A DNA stretch of 32,167 nt, taken from the NCBI GenBank assembly GCA_016790695.1, contig JAEUOS010000177.1, forward strand, positions 1 through 32,167, written 5' to 3'. The stretch is from Burkholderiales bacterium (GTDB lineage Bacteria; Pseudomonadota; Gammaproteobacteria; Burkholderiales; JAEUOS01). The translations under genes were made by a program, and so were the position numbers. The notes below the pieces were generated by a model that saw nothing but the letters and a program-made list of their open reading frames with translations, had not been told where the DNA came from and did no database searches. This document shows, piece by piece, positions 18,101 to 25,381 of the stretch (positions are counted from its first letter, which is position 1; every line of letters starts with the position of its first letter).

Positions 18101-18173
18101 GCAGGAAGTCGTCAATGAAGGAAACGATGCGCAGAAGGCCGAGGCGCAGAAGCTGCTCGCCGCGATCGGCTAG
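15171..18173 (+). CDS. fimV: FimV-family pilus assembly / polar hub protein
   Basis: A 1000-residue FimV-type protein, an inner-membrane, peptidoglycan-binding hub for type IV pili and twitching in relatives. A signal sequence covers residues 1-28 (cleavage near SVSA-AG). The FimV N-terminal domain follows (LTVTSSLGQPLRAEIDL at 34-50), then a Pro/Ala linker, a LysM domain at about 207-262, and a coiled coil at about 352-400. A Lys/Pro/Ala/Glu repeat spans 401-545. One membrane helix is at 558-577 (LYLAGGGGVLALLGGYAAYA), and a TPR-like unit is near 634-666. A long acidic cytoplasmic part has DFDL motifs at 800, 835, 901 and 927, and the conserved C-terminal helical motif ATKLDLAKAYQDMGDKEGAK is at 955-974. 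The start is GTG with GGGGG ahead of it; no ATG is available upstream. It is followed by a strong terminator. The opposite strand is also open here, a composition artefact. Confidence 0.93.
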   Translation: MRQHKLKNIVFATALALAGAGLASSVSAAGLGRLTVTSSLGQPLRAEIDLTSVTREEATSLAARLASPDAFRQAGIEYNPALLGVRFTVARRPSGGFFISLESSQPINEPFIDMLVELNWATGRLVREYTFLLDPADLRPSVPQVAAAEPKPVPQAEPARPVAAPSAPVAASPPPAPAPKPAAERSAPAAKPAAPTPKPATTATRGSYEVKRGDTLGKIARQAKPDGVSLEQMLVAIQRSNPDAFVGGNINRLKSGVILNLPDKDAAAAVAAPDARRIVSAQAADWRSYQDKLASGAKTAPPVRAEAPRQEAKGRITARVEDKAGKADAKDQLRLSKADPQAAAGKAAPKAAEEDRVAKERALKDAQARQAELEKNVKELQRLAEVKNQQLAELQKQAQAKAAPPAPPAAAPDAKKAAEPAKAAAPAKGPEAAKAPEPPKPAEPPKAAEPPKAAEAPKPAEAPKVADAAKPAEPAKSAEPPKGAEAPKAAEPAKPVEPPKAAEAPKAPDAPAPADAAKPAETAKAAEPAKAPPKKPAAPPPPPPPEPSLMDEFLDNPLYLAGGGGVLALLGGYAAYAVRRKRKVEKFENSIITGGDLKANSVFGNTGGQNVDTGNSSFQSDFSQVSSGAIDADEVDPVAEADVYMAYGRDAQAEEILKEALAKDPSRHPVRVKLMEIYSQRSDAASFESHAKELHAGTGGQGEHWAKAAELGRALLPGNPLFAAAAGAATSDVTSTVTLGAGALAAAAAASAPPEPAPLNMESTMQMAAFPGAAAPAADAMSKTLSLAPVQPTPATVDVDFDLGGATPAVSGGTPDLVIDAEPAAPAADLSAGLDFDLGGTATTPAPETPAAGATDFAPGGTLIMSAPDGGTGGVDIAMAETQPLPDVRPPEPPSPTIDFDFDLSADAPPAAEGAAAAAPAAGNVMDFDLSGINLDLPGGGAPAAGGAAPADEAATKLDLAKAYQDMGDKEGAKELLQEVVNEGNDAQKAEAQKLLAAIG
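16371..16815 (+). repeat. Degenerate Lys/Pro/Ala/Glu-coding repeat inside fimV
   Basis: Imperfect tandem units encoding variants of AEPPKA, AEAPKA and AEPAKP run for about 145 residues and end in a polyproline run just before the membrane helix. In the protein this should be an extended, flexible periplasmic spacer that lets the LysM domain reach the cell wall. Such repeats vary in copy number between strains through slippage. Confidence 0.85.
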
Positions 18174-18192
18174 CGGCACCGCATGGCGGAGG

Positions 18193-18225
18193 ACGGGCGG
18201 CCCGCGCGGTCGCCCGTTTCGTTTT
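18193..18225 (+). terminator. Strong intrinsic terminator between fimV and truA
   Basis: ACGGGCGGCC (18193-18202) pairs with GGTCGCCCGT (18208-18217) as a ten-base-pair stem with one G-U pair and the five-base loop CGCGC, followed by TTCGTTTT (18218-18225). It starts 20 bases after the fimV stop and ends just before the truA ribosome site, so truA needs read-through or its own start of transcription. Confidence 0.8.
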
Positions 18226-18235
18226 GGGAGCTAGG

Positions 18236-19021
18236 TTGCGCATCGCTCTGGGAGTCGAGTACGACGGGGTCGGGTTCAGCGGCTGGCAGCGTCAGCAGGA
18301 TCGCCCCACCGTTCAGCAGGCGATCGAGACCGCCCTTGCCGCCGTCGCGTGCGAGCCGATCGCGGCAGTCTGCGCCGGGCGGACCGATGCCGGCGTGCAT
18401 GCAACCTGCCAGGTCCTCCACTTCGACACCGCCGCCGCACGCCCGCTGCACGCCTGGGTGCGCGGCGCCAATGCCCATCTGCCTGCCGGCGTCGCGGTGC
18501 TGTGGGCGCAGCCGGTCGCCGACGATTTCCACGCGCGGTTTTCCGCGACCGCGCGGCACTATCGATACCTGCTGGTCAACCGTCCCGTGCGGCCGGCACT
18601 AAATGCGGGGCGCCTGGGATGGTTTCATCTTCCGCTCGATCTCGAGGCGATGCGCGCGGCGGCGCGCCTGCTTCTCGGCCGGCACGATTTCAGCGCATTT
18701 CGCTCGGCGGAATGCCAGGCGCGCTCGCCGGTGCGCGAGGTGCATCGCATCGACGTCGATCGGGTCGGCGATATCATTGGCTTCTCGCTCGAAGCCAATG
18801 CCTTCCTGCATCACATGGTCCGCAACATCGTCGGTGCGCTCGTGTACGTCGGCAAGGGGCGTCACACGCCTGGCTGGGTCGCCGAGATCCTTGCGTCGCG
18901 CGACCGTGCACGCGCCGCGCCGACCTTCGCGCCGGACGGGCTGTACCTGACGGGCGTCGCGTACGAGTCGCGCTGGCAGCTGCCGTGCGGCGAGCGGCCG
19001 GTGCCCGGATGGCCGCGATGA
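18236..19021 (+). CDS. truA: tRNA pseudouridine(38-40) synthase
   Basis: A 261-residue TruA, which converts uridines 38-40 of the anticodon arm of many tRNAs to pseudouridine. The catalytic Asp51 lies in CAGRTDAGVHATCQVLHF. RIALGVEYDGVGFSGWQRQ starts the first domain, and RHDFSAFRSAECQ and FLHHMVRNIVGALVYVG mark the second. I chose TTG 18236 because GGGAG (18226-18230) lies five bases upstream and homology begins at the next codon. A TTG at 18224 would start inside the upstream terminator. There is no ATG candidate. The stop overlaps the trpF start in ATGA (19018-19021). Confidence 0.95.
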   Translation: MRIALGVEYDGVGFSGWQRQQDRPTVQQAIETALAAVACEPIAAVCAGRTDAGVHATCQVLHFDTAAARPLHAWVRGANAHLPAGVAVLWAQPVADDFHARFSATARHYRYLLVNRPVRPALNAGRLGWFHLPLDLEAMRAAARLLLGRHDFSAFRSAECQARSPVREVHRIDVDRVGDIIGFSLEANAFLHHMVRNIVGALVYVGKGRHTPGWVAEILASRDRARAAPTFAPDGLYLTGVAYESRWQLPCGERPVPGWPR

Positions 19022-19668
19022 AGACGCGCGTCAAGATCTGCGGCCTGACGCGACCGGAGGATGTCGATGCGGCCGTCGCCGCCGGCGCCGACGCGGTCGG
19101 CTTTGTCTTCTACCCGCCGAGCCCGCGCTGCGTGAGCCCGGAGACCGCGGCGGCGCTGGCGGCGCGGCTGCCGCCATTCATCACCGCGGTCGGACTGTTC
19201 GTCAATGCCGAGCGCGATGCGGTCGCGCGCATCGCCGGGATCGCCCGCCTGCAACTCCTGCAGTTCCACGGCGACGAAACGCCGGAATTCTGCGCCGGCT
19301 TTCCTCTGCCCTACATCAAGGCGGCCCGTGTGAGGCCGGGTCTGGATTTGCTAGAATTCTCCCGCAAGTTCGATCGCGCGCGCGGTATCCTGCTCGACGC
19401 ATTCGTGCAGGGGTATGGCGGCGGCGGAGAGGTGTTCGATTGGTCTCTCATTCCAAGAGAAATCGCGGGTCGGGTCGTTTTGTCTGGTGGGTTGCATGCC
19501 GCAAATGTCGCAGCAGGCATCGGCGCGCTGAAGGCGCTTGCCGCGCCTGAGCCCGCGCCGCTTGGCGTCGACGTCTCCAGCGGCGTCGAAGTCGCCAAAG
19601 GCGTCAAGGACGGCGCCCTGATCCGTGCGTTCATCGCGGCGGTCCGGGCGGCCGACAGCACCAGTTGA
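19018..19668 (+). CDS. trpF: Phosphoribosylanthranilate isomerase
   Basis: A 216-residue TIM-barrel isomerase catalysing the Amadori rearrangement in tryptophan synthesis. The general base Cys8 is in VKICGLTRPED and the general acid Asp127 in ILLDAFVQGYGG. VGLFVN, LQFHGDE and the phosphate-binding LSGGLHAANV and GVDVSSGVE are present. ATG 19018 overlaps the truA stop; an ATG at 19009 in the same frame is an alternative. As in many proteobacteria outside the enterics, TrpF is a separate protein and is not fused to TrpC. The trpC and trpE genes are not in this window. Confidence 0.97.
   Translation: MKTRVKICGLTRPEDVDAAVAAGADAVGFVFYPPSPRCVSPETAAALAARLPPFITAVGLFVNAERDAVARIAGIARLQLLQFHGDETPEFCAGFPLPYIKAARVRPGLDLLEFSRKFDRARGILLDAFVQGYGGGGEVFDWSLIPREIAGRVVLSGGLHAANVAAGIGALKALAAPEPAPLGVDVSSGVEVAKGVKDGALIRAFIAAVRAADSTS
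19349..19357 (+). promoter_or_regulatory. Possible internal extended -10 within trpF
   Basis: TGCTAGAAT fits an extended -10 (TGN followed by TAGAAT, five of six matches). It lies within trpF, about 350 bases upstream of trpB. It could serve an internal promoter for trpBA-accD, but the bases also encode a plausible Leu-Leu-Glu-Phe stretch, so chance is likely. Confidence 0.2.
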
Positions 19669-19707
19669 GCCGGTCCCGGCGCGCGCCGGGGCCCGAAAGG
19701 ATGACCG

Positions 19708-20937
19708 ATGAAACCGAACGACCTGCCCTCGGACGCGACCGGGCGCTACAGCCTGCCGGACGCACGTGGCCATTTCGGCCCCTATGGCGGCATTTTCGTG
19801 TCCGAGACCCTGATGCATGCCCTGAGCGAACTCAAGCATGCGTACGAGCACTACCGGACCGATCCCGAATTCGTCGCCGAGTTCGCCTATGAACTCAAGC
19901 ACTACGTCGGCAGGCCGAGCCCGATCTACCATGCGCGGCGGCTGTCGGAGACGCTCGGCGGCGCGCAGATCTACCTGAAGCGCGAGGATCTCAACCATAC
20001 CGGCGCCCACAAGGTCAACAACACCATGGGCCAGGCGCTGCTGGCCAGGCGCATGGGCAAGCCGCGTGTCATCGCCGAGACCGGTGCCGGCCAGCATGGC
20101 GTGGCGACGGCGACGATGGCGGCGCGCTTCGGCCTCGAATGCGTGGTGTACATGGGCAGCGAGGACATCAAGCGTCAGGCCGCCAACGTCTACCGCATGA
20201 AGCTGCTTGGCGCCACCGTGGTGCCGGTCGACAGCGGCTCGCGTACGCTCAAGGACGCGCTCAACGAGGCGATGCGCGACTGGGTGACCAACGTCGAGAA
20301 CACCTTCTACATCATCGGTACGGTCGCCGGCCCGCATCCCTATCCGATGATGGTGCGCGATTTCAACGCGGTGGTCGGGCAGGAATGCCTGACGCAGATG
20401 CCCGAACTCATCGGCCGCCAGCCCGACGCGATCCTCGCCTGCGTCGGCGGCGGATCCAATGCGATGGGCATCTTTCATCCCTATATCGGGCGGCGCGAGG
20501 TGCGCCTCATCGGCTGCGAGGCGGGCGGCTCGGGCCTGTCGAGCGGGCGACATGCGGCGTCGCTCTCGGCGGGCAGCCCGGGCGTCCTGCACGGCAACCG
20601 CACCTATCTGCTGCAGGACGCGGACGGCCAGATCATCGAGACGCACTCGATCTCCGCCGGCCTCGACTATCCGGGCGTCGGCCCCGAGCATGCATGGCTC
20701 AAGGACAACGGCCGGGCCGAGTACGTGGCGGTCACCGACGACGAGGCGCTCGATGCGTTCCATCGCCTGTGCCGCCTCGAAGGCATCATCCCCGCGCTCG
20801 AATCGAGCCACGCGGTCGCGCAGGCGATCAAGATGGCGCCCGGCATGCCGAAGGACAAGGCGCTGCTGGTCAATCTGTCCGGACGCGGCGACAAGGACAT
20901 GCACACGGTTGCCGAGCGTTCCGGCATCCGGTTCTGA
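19708..20937 (+). CDS. trpB: Tryptophan synthase beta subunit
   Basis: A 409-residue PLP enzyme that condenses indole with serine to make tryptophan, working in an alpha2-beta2 complex with TrpA. The PLP lysine is Lys102 in [17 protein letters not shown]. The phosphate-binding loop GGGSNAMG is near residue 247, and [11 protein letters not shown] with [10 protein letters not shown] near the end is typical. This is the standard TrpB1 form. The start ATG 19708 has AAAGG (19696-19700) seven bases upstream; an out-of-frame ATG at 19701 is ignored. It follows trpF by 39 bases and trpA by 10. Confidence 0.98.
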   Translation: MKPNDLPSDATGRYSLPDARGHFGPYGGIFVSETLMHALSELKHAYEHYRTDPEFVAEFAYELKHYVGRPSPIYHARRLSETLGGAQIYLKREDLNHTGAHKVNNTMGQALLARRMGKPRVIAETGAGQHGVATATMAARFGLECVVYMGSEDIKRQAANVYRMKLLGATVVPVDSGSRTLKDALNEAMRDWVTNVENTFYIIGTVAGPHPYPMMVRDFNAVVGQECLTQMPELIGRQPDAILACVGGGSNAMGIFHPYIGRREVRLIGCEAGGSGLSSGRHAASLSAGSPGVLHGNRTYLLQDADGQIIETHSISAGLDYPGVGPEHAWLKDNGRAEYVAVTDDEALDAFHRLCRLEGIIPALESSHAVAQAIKMAPGMPKDKALLVNLSGRGDKDMHTVAERSGIRF

Positions 20938-20947
20938 GGGGGCGCGC

Positions 20948-21754
20948 ATGTCACGCATCCAGGCTGTGCTGGCCGCGCTGGCCAGTCGACGGCGCAAGGC
21001 GCTGATTCCCTACATCTGCGCCGGCGACCCGTCGCCGGAGCTGACCGTGCCGCTGATGCACGCGCTGGTCGAATCCGGCTGCGACATCGTCGAACTCGGT
21101 GTGCCGTTCTCCGACCCGATGGCGGACGGGCCGGTGATCCAGCGCGCATCCGAACGCGCGCTCAAGCACGGCGTGTCGCTCGCGCGGGTGCTGGACATGG
21201 TGGCGGACTTCCGCAGGACCGACACGCGCACGCCGGTCGTGCTGATGGGCTACGCGAATCCGATCGAGCACATGGGCCTCGCAAGCTTCGTCGCCGCGGC
21301 CAAGGCCGCGGGCGTCGACGGCGTTCTCGTCGTCGACTACCCGCCCGAGGAGTGCGCCGAGTACGACCGGCTGATGAAGCAGAACGGGCTCGATCCGATC
21401 TTCCTGCTGGCGCCGACCTCGACCCCGGAGCGCGTCGATGCGGTGGCGCGCGCCGCGTCGGGGTACGTCTACTACGTCTCGCTGAAGGGCGTCACCGGCG
21501 CCGCATCCCTGGACACCGCCGATGTCGCCCGGCGCATTCCGGAGATCAAGGCGCGCGTCGGAATTCCGGTCGGCGTGGGATTCGGCATTCGCGATGCGCA
21601 GAGTGCGCAGGCCGTCGGCGGCATCGCCGACGCGGTGGTGATCGGCAGCCGGATCATCCAGGAACTCGAGACCTCGGCGCCCGGGCAGGAAGTGGCCAAC
21701 GTGCGCCGATTCATGTCCGGGATCCGCGGCGCGCTCGACCAGATCGCGGCCTGA
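20948..21754 (+). CDS. trpA: Tryptophan synthase alpha subunit
   Basis: A 268-residue TIM-barrel subunit that cleaves indole-3-glycerol phosphate and passes indole to TrpB through the inter-subunit tunnel. The catalytic residues are Glu49 ([13 protein letters not shown]) and Asp60 (MADGPVIQ). [29 protein letters not shown] and the phosphate-site [12 protein letters not shown] are intact. The site GAGGGGG (20936-20942), overlapping the trpB stop, lies five bases before the ATG. It follows trpB in the expected order and is followed by accD after 25 bases, a linkage common in proteobacteria. Confidence 0.98.
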   Translation: MSRIQAVLAALASRRRKALIPYICAGDPSPELTVPLMHALVESGCDIVELGVPFSDPMADGPVIQRASERALKHGVSLARVLDMVADFRRTDTRTPVVLMGYANPIEHMGLASFVAAAKAAGVDGVLVVDYPPEECAEYDRLMKQNGLDPIFLLAPTSTPERVDAVARAASGYVYYVSLKGVTGAASLDTADVARRIPEIKARVGIPVGVGFGIRDAQSAQAVGGIADAVVIGSRIIQELETSAPGQEVANVRRFMSGIRGALDQIAA

Positions 21755-21779
21755 CGGGCTGCTCGGCAAAGGGGGGAAC

Positions 21780-22652
21780 ATGAGCTGGATCGACAAGCTG
21801 CTGCCGCCGAAGATCAACCGGGCCGACGGACTGCCGAAGAAGAGCGTTCCCGAGGGCCTGTGGATCAAGTGCCCGGCATGCGACGCGACGCTGTATGCAA
21901 CCGACCTGAGCGGCAACGCGCACGTGTGCCCGAAATGTGCGCACCACCATCGCATCGGCGCCCGCGAGCGGCTCGATCTGCTGCTCGACCGCGACGGGCG
22001 CTTCGAGATCGGCGCGGAGCTTCGTCCGGTCGACAGCCTGAAGTTCAAGGACAGTCGGCGCTATCCCGAGCGGCTCAGGGAGGCCGCCGATGCCACCAGC
22101 GAGACCGATGCCCTGGTCGTCCTGCAGGGCGCGATCCTGTCCCTGCCGGTGGTGGTGGCGGCGTTCGAGTTCGATTTCATGGGCGGGTCGATGGGGTCGG
22201 TGGTCGGCGAGCGCTTCGTGCGCGGCGTCCAGCTGGCGGTGGAGCAGAAGATCCCTTTCGTGAGCATCGCCGCGAGCGGCGGCGCGCGCATGCAGGAGGG
22301 GGTGCTGTCGCTGTTCCAGATGGCGAAGACGACGGCCGCGCTGTCGCAACTGGCCGCCCGGCGCCTGCCCTACGTTTCGGTTCTGACCGATCCGACCATG
22401 GGAGGCGTCTCGGCGAGTTTTGCCTTCCTTGGCGATCTGGTGATCGCCGAGCCCGGTGCGCTGATCGGATTTGCCGGTCCGCGCGTGATCGAGCAGACGG
22501 TTCGGGAGAAGCTTCCCGACGGTTTCCAGCGCGCCGAGTTCCTGCTCGAGAAGGGAGCGATCGACATGATCGTCGACCGCCGCGAGCTGCGTCCCCGCCT
22601 TGCACGACTGCTCGCAATGCTGCAGGATCTCCCCGCCGATGCCTGCAGCTGA
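21780..22652 (+). CDS. accD: Acetyl-CoA carboxylase carboxyltransferase subunit beta
   Basis: A 290-residue beta subunit of the carboxyltransferase that makes malonyl-CoA with AccA. The zinc ribbon is Cys31, Cys34, Cys50 and Cys53 (C-x2-C-x15-C-x2-C) at the N-terminus. The crotonase-fold core includes [36 protein letters not shown] and [14 protein letters not shown], which form the oxyanion and CoA sites. Length and motifs are normal. A purine-rich AAAGGGGGG site lies directly before the ATG. AccA is not in the window. The next gene has its own predicted promoter 97 bases on, so accD probably ends the trp-accD transcript. Confidence 0.98.
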   Translation: MSWIDKLLPPKINRADGLPKKSVPEGLWIKCPACDATLYATDLSGNAHVCPKCAHHHRIGARERLDLLLDRDGRFEIGAELRPVDSLKFKDSRRYPERLREAADATSETDALVVLQGAILSLPVVVAAFEFDFMGGSMGSVVGERFVRGVQLAVEQKIPFVSIAASGGARMQEGVLSLFQMAKTTAALSQLAARRLPYVSVLTDPTMGGVSASFAFLGDLVIAEPGALIGFAGPRVIEQTVREKLPDGFQRAEFLLEKGAIDMIVDRRELRPRLARLLAMLQDLPADACS

Positions 22653-22677
22653 GGTTGCGCCGCGGCGTCGAATCTGC

Positions 22678-22691
22678 TTGACGTGAATCAA
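22678..22691 (+). promoter_or_regulatory. FNR/ANR-type binding site upstream of the DksA-like gene
   Basis: TTGACGTGAATCAA matches the FNR/ANR/CRP-family consensus TTGAT-N4-ATCAA at nine of ten defined positions. It lies in the accD-DksA-like gap. The dyad centre (22684.5) is about 41 bases upstream of the start expected from the -10 sequence at 22713-22718, the class II activator spacing. This suggests induction at low oxygen. Confidence 0.7.
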
Positions 22692-22712
22692 ACCGCCGCC
22701 GGTGCGCGCGGC

Positions 22713-22718
22713 TATCTT
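22713..22718 (+). promoter_or_regulatory. -10 element paired with the FNR-type site
   Basis: TATCTT matches four of six -10 positions. Transcription would start near 22725, placing the upstream FNR-type dyad at about -41, and would give a short leader of about 25 bases to the ATG at 22750. There is no -35 box, as expected for a class II activated promoter. Confidence 0.5.
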
Positions 22719-22749
22719 GCAAACGATCAAGACCACTCGACGGAGTCCC

Positions 22750-23124
22750 ATGATGCTTGAACCCGGCCAGGCGCGCGACGTTGCGCGACGTTTGCAGCAA
22801 CGCGCGGACGAATTGCGCGAGCAGATCCGAGGCAAGCTCGGCGAGGCGGCGGATTCGGTGCTGGCGGCCGACCATCAGTGGAGCGATGCTGGTGCGGCCA
22901 GCGCGGAAGCCGGGCTCGAATACGCCGAGGCGCAGCGCGAGATCCTCGAATTGCGACAGATACTGCAGGCGCTGACGCGGGTCGAGGAAGGCGTGTACGG
23001 AACCTGCGTGGATTGCGGGGTGGCCATTCCCGCAGCGCGGCTCGCCGCGCAGCCCGCCGCGCTCACCTGCGTGAGTTGCCAGTCGCAGCGCGAGCGACGC
23101 GGGCACGTGCCGGCGGCAGCCTGA
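22750..23124 (+). CDS. DksA/TraR-type C4 zinc-finger protein
   Basis: A 124-residue member of the DksA/TraR family, proteins that enter the RNA polymerase secondary channel or otherwise act in stress control. A helical hairpin (residues about 8-80, LQQRADELREQIRGKL and AQREILELRQILQALTRVEEG) precedes a four-cysteine zinc finger, Cys86, Cys89, Cys107 and Cys110, in GTCVDCG and LTCVSCQSQRER. The canonical DksA acidic tip (DxxDxA) is not clearly present; the tip region reads HQWSDAGAASAEAGLE. It is shorter than DksA (about 150), so it is a paralogue rather than DksA itself. Two adjacent ATGs (22750, 22753) follow GGAG at 22742. The promoter region carries an FNR-type site, which suggests a role under low oxygen. 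A hairpin follows the stop. Confidence 0.88.
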   Translation: MMLEPGQARDVARRLQQRADELREQIRGKLGEAADSVLAADHQWSDAGAASAEAGLEYAEAQREILELRQILQALTRVEEGVYGTCVDCGVAIPAARLAAQPAALTCVSCQSQRERRGHVPAAA

Positions 23125-23132
23125 CCGGCTCG

Positions 23133-23151
23133 ACCGCGCCATCGGCGCGGT
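23133..23151 (+). terminator. Hairpin after the DksA-like gene
   Basis: ACCGCGCC (23133-23140) and GGCGCGGT (23144-23151) form a perfect eight-base-pair stem around ATC, eight bases after the stop codon. No T run follows, so it is at best an imperfect terminator or an mRNA 3'-end stabiliser. Confidence 0.4.
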
Positions 23152-23160
23152 GACTTGAGG

Positions 23161-23166
23161 GATAAT
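23161..23166 (+). promoter_or_regulatory. Possible -10 element of folC
   Basis: GATAAT matches five of six -10 bases and lies 65 bases before the folC start, just beyond the hairpin at 23133-23151. No convincing -35 box is seen, so the call rests on the hexamer and its position. Confidence 0.35.
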
Positions 23167-23230
23167 CGAAGGCTGCGCGCGCGATTCGCGCCGCGGTTCG
23201 CGCAGTCTTCGCCCCGTTCCCCGCACAGCC

Positions 23231-24565
23231 TTGCCCGGCCTCACGTCGCATCCGCCTTCCGCCGCCTCGCCGCTGCGCGACTGGCTCGAGTACATCGAGG
23301 CACTGCACCCGCAAGGCATCGCGCTCGGCCTCGAGCGGGTCGCTCAGGTGTGGCAACGCATGGCAGTGCCGCTGGCTTGCGCGACCATCGTCGTGGGTGG
23401 AACCAACGGCAAGGGATCGACCTGCGCGATGCTCGACGCGATCCTGCGCGCCGCGGGCTACCGCACCGGACTCTATACCTCGCCGCATCTGCTGCGCTTC
23501 AACGAGCGCGCGCGCGTGGACGGCCGGGAGGTCGACGATGCGGCCCTGGTGCGGGCCTTCACCGCGGTCGAGGCGGCACGCGCCCGCGCCCCCGCGGTTG
23601 CGCTGACCTACTTCGAATTCACCACCCTGGCCGTGCTCGCACACTTCGGCGGCGCCGGACTGGACTGTGCCGTGCTCGAGATCGGACTCGGCGGTCGTCT
23701 CGACGCGGTCAACATCGTCGACGCGGACTGCGCGATCCTCACCAGCGTCGATCTCGATCATCAGGACTATCTCGGCGATACCCGCGAGCAGATCGGCTGG
23801 GAGAAGGCGCACATCTTCCGCGACGGACGGCCGGCGATCGTCTCCGATCCGCGGCCGCCGGCGACGGTGGTCGAGGTCGCGCACGCGCGCGGCGCGCGCC
23901 TGGCGCTGCTCGGCCGCGACTTCGGCTACGTCGGCCAGCACGATCGGCAGGTGCGGCAGTGGAAGTTCTGGGCCACGCTCGGTGCTGGGCCGGTGACCCG
24001 CAACGGCCTGTCCTACCCCGCCCTGCGCGGGGCCAATCAGCTGCTCAACGCGGCAGCCGCGCTCGCGGCGATCGAGGCGCTGCGCGAGCGCTTGCCGGTG
24101 TCGATGCAGGCGATCCGCGAGGGGCTGGCAGGCGTCGAGTGGCCGGCGCGATTCCAGGTGCTGCCGGGGCGGCCGCTGGTGGTGCTCGACGTCGCCCACA
24201 ACCCGCATGCCGCGGCGGTGTTGGCGGACAACCTGTCGAACATCGGCTTCGCACCTGCGACCCATGCCGTGTTCGGCATGCTTGCCGACAAGGACATTGC
24301 CGGGGTGGTGAAGCTGATGATGCCGCGCATCGACACCTGGCACCTGGCGGACCTGCCGGGGCCGCGCGGCATGTCGGCGCGCGATCTGGCCGGCATCCTC
24401 GGTGGCTGCGGCGTGGCGTCCGGCATCGTCCTGCACCCCGATCCGGCCGCTGCGTACGCGGCAGCGCGTGCTGCCGCAGGGGAGAATGATAGAATCGTTG
24501 CCTTCGGATCATTCCTGACCGTTGCCGGCGTCATGCAGGCCATGCAGCAGCCTGCGGCGACGTGA
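23231..24565 (+). CDS. folC: Dihydrofolate synthase / folylpolyglutamate synthase
   Basis: A 444-residue Mur-ligase-type enzyme that adds glutamate to dihydropteroate and then further glutamates to reduced folates, using ATP. The N-terminal LEYIEALHPQGIALGLERV is characteristic. The P-loop is GGTNGKGST at 56-64, and YTSPHLLRFNER, LTYFEFTTLAVLAHF, EIGLGGRLDAVNIVD, DLDHQDYLG and LDVAHNPHAA are all present. The start is a TTG at 23231 without an evident ribosome site; an in-frame stop at 23156 and the absence of ATG or GTG between them leave no better choice. The stop overlaps the dedD start in GTGA (24562-24565). Confidence 0.95.
   Translation: MPGLTSHPPSAASPLRDWLEYIEALHPQGIALGLERVAQVWQRMAVPLACATIVVGGTNGKGSTCAMLDAILRAAGYRTGLYTSPHLLRFNERARVDGREVDDAALVRAFTAVEAARARAPAVALTYFEFTTLAVLAHFGGAGLDCAVLEIGLGGRLDAVNIVDADCAILTSVDLDHQDYLGDTREQIGWEKAHIFRDGRPAIVSDPRPPATVVEVAHARGARLALLGRDFGYVGQHDRQVRQWKFWATLGAGPVTRNGLSYPALRGANQLLNAAAALAAIEALRERLPVSMQAIREGLAGVEWPARFQVLPGRPLVVLDVAHNPHAAAVLADNLSNIGFAPATHAVFGMLADKDIAGVVKLMMPRIDTWHLADLPGPRGMSARDLAGILGGCGVASGIVLHPDPAAAYAAARAAAGENDRIVAFGSFLTVAGVMQAMQQPAAT
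24487..24495 (+). promoter_or_regulatory. Possible internal extended -10 near the folC 3' end
   Basis: TGATAGAAT is TGN plus TAGAAT (five of six -10 matches), 67 bases before the dedD start. It could drive dedD-cvpA-purF independently of folC. There is no -35 support, and the site lies in coding sequence. Confidence 0.25.
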
Positions 24566-25377
24566 AGGCAGCTCGTCCGATGGCGACCAGCGCATCACCC
24601 GATTCGGAGACCTCGACACTCAAGCGGCGCGCCCGGCGCCGTCTCCTGGGGTCCATCGCGCTGGTCCTCGTGGCGGTGATCGCCCTGCCGATGATCTTCG
24701 ACGCCGAACGAAAGCCGGCCGATCAGGACGTTTCGGTGCAGATCCCGGGACAGGAGCCGCTGGTTGCCCGGTCGGGCGGGTCGCGCGCAGGCACCGGCAA
24801 GAGCGTCGAACCGCGGGAGCCGCGGCAGGGCAGTGCGCCGCCGCCGACGAGCGTCCAGGAGGCGAAGGGCGCCCAGGAGGCGAAGGGCGGCGACCCGAGG
24901 ACGGGCAGCGCGGCGCCCGCCGATCCGGGCGGGCTGCGTCCACCCCCCGCGGCCGATGCGAAGTCCGACGCGCGCGTCGAGGCGAAGCCCAGGCCGGAAG
25001 CCAGACCGGCAGCCAGGCCCGACACCAAGGGCGAGGCCGCAACCACGCTCAAGCCGCAACCCGAGGCCGGTGCCGACGCCAAGGCCGCCCCACGGCGCGA
25101 GGAAGCGCGCGTCAAGGCGATCCTGGAGGACAAGCCGCCGGCCGCCGGCGGATACGCGGTGCAGATCGGTGCATTTGCCGCGGAAGACAAGGTGCGCGAG
25201 GCGCGTGAGCGTCTGGCGGCGGCAGGATTTGCCACCTACACCGAGAAACTCCAGACCCGCGAGGGCGAACGCACGCGCGTGCGCGCCGGACCGTTCGCCG
25301 CCCGCGAAGGCGCCGAGGCCGCGCGCGAGCGCATTCGCGCGCTCGGATTCGCCGGCGCCTCGGTGGTCGCGCGCTAG
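24562..25377 (+). CDS. dedD: DedD-like SPOR-domain membrane protein
   Basis: A 271-residue bitopic membrane protein. After a basic N-terminus (LKRRARRRL) there is one membrane helix at about residues 29-46, a long disordered Pro/Ala/Lys/Glu linker, and a C-terminal SPOR domain at 196-271 starting GGYAVQIGAFAAEDKVREA. SPOR domains bind denuded septal peptidoglycan, so this protein probably localises to the division site. The position between folC and cvpA matches E. coli dedD. GTG 24562 overlaps the folC stop and I prefer it for coupling; ATG 24580 is a possible alternative that would remove six residues. The linker holds a short direct repeat, QEAKG twice near residues 97-107. Confidence 0.92.
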   Translation: MKAARPMATSASPDSETSTLKRRARRRLLGSIALVLVAVIALPMIFDAERKPADQDVSVQIPGQEPLVARSGGSRAGTGKSVEPREPRQGSAPPPTSVQEAKGAQEAKGGDPRTGSAAPADPGGLRPPPAADAKSDARVEAKPRPEARPAARPDTKGEAATTLKPQPEAGADAKAAPRREEARVKAILEDKPPAAGGYAVQIGAFAAEDKVREARERLAAAGFATYTEKLQTREGERTRVRAGPFAAREGAEAARERIRALGFAGASVVAR

Positions 25378-25381
25378 AGCG

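Noticed and set aside
15162..18179. A 1005-residue open frame on the minus strand opposite fimV
   Set aside because: Its content (long Arg/Gly/Leu-rich runs) mirrors the Ala/Pro/Lys repeats of fimV in GC-rich codons. It has no recognisable domain and the plus strand encodes a clear FimV.
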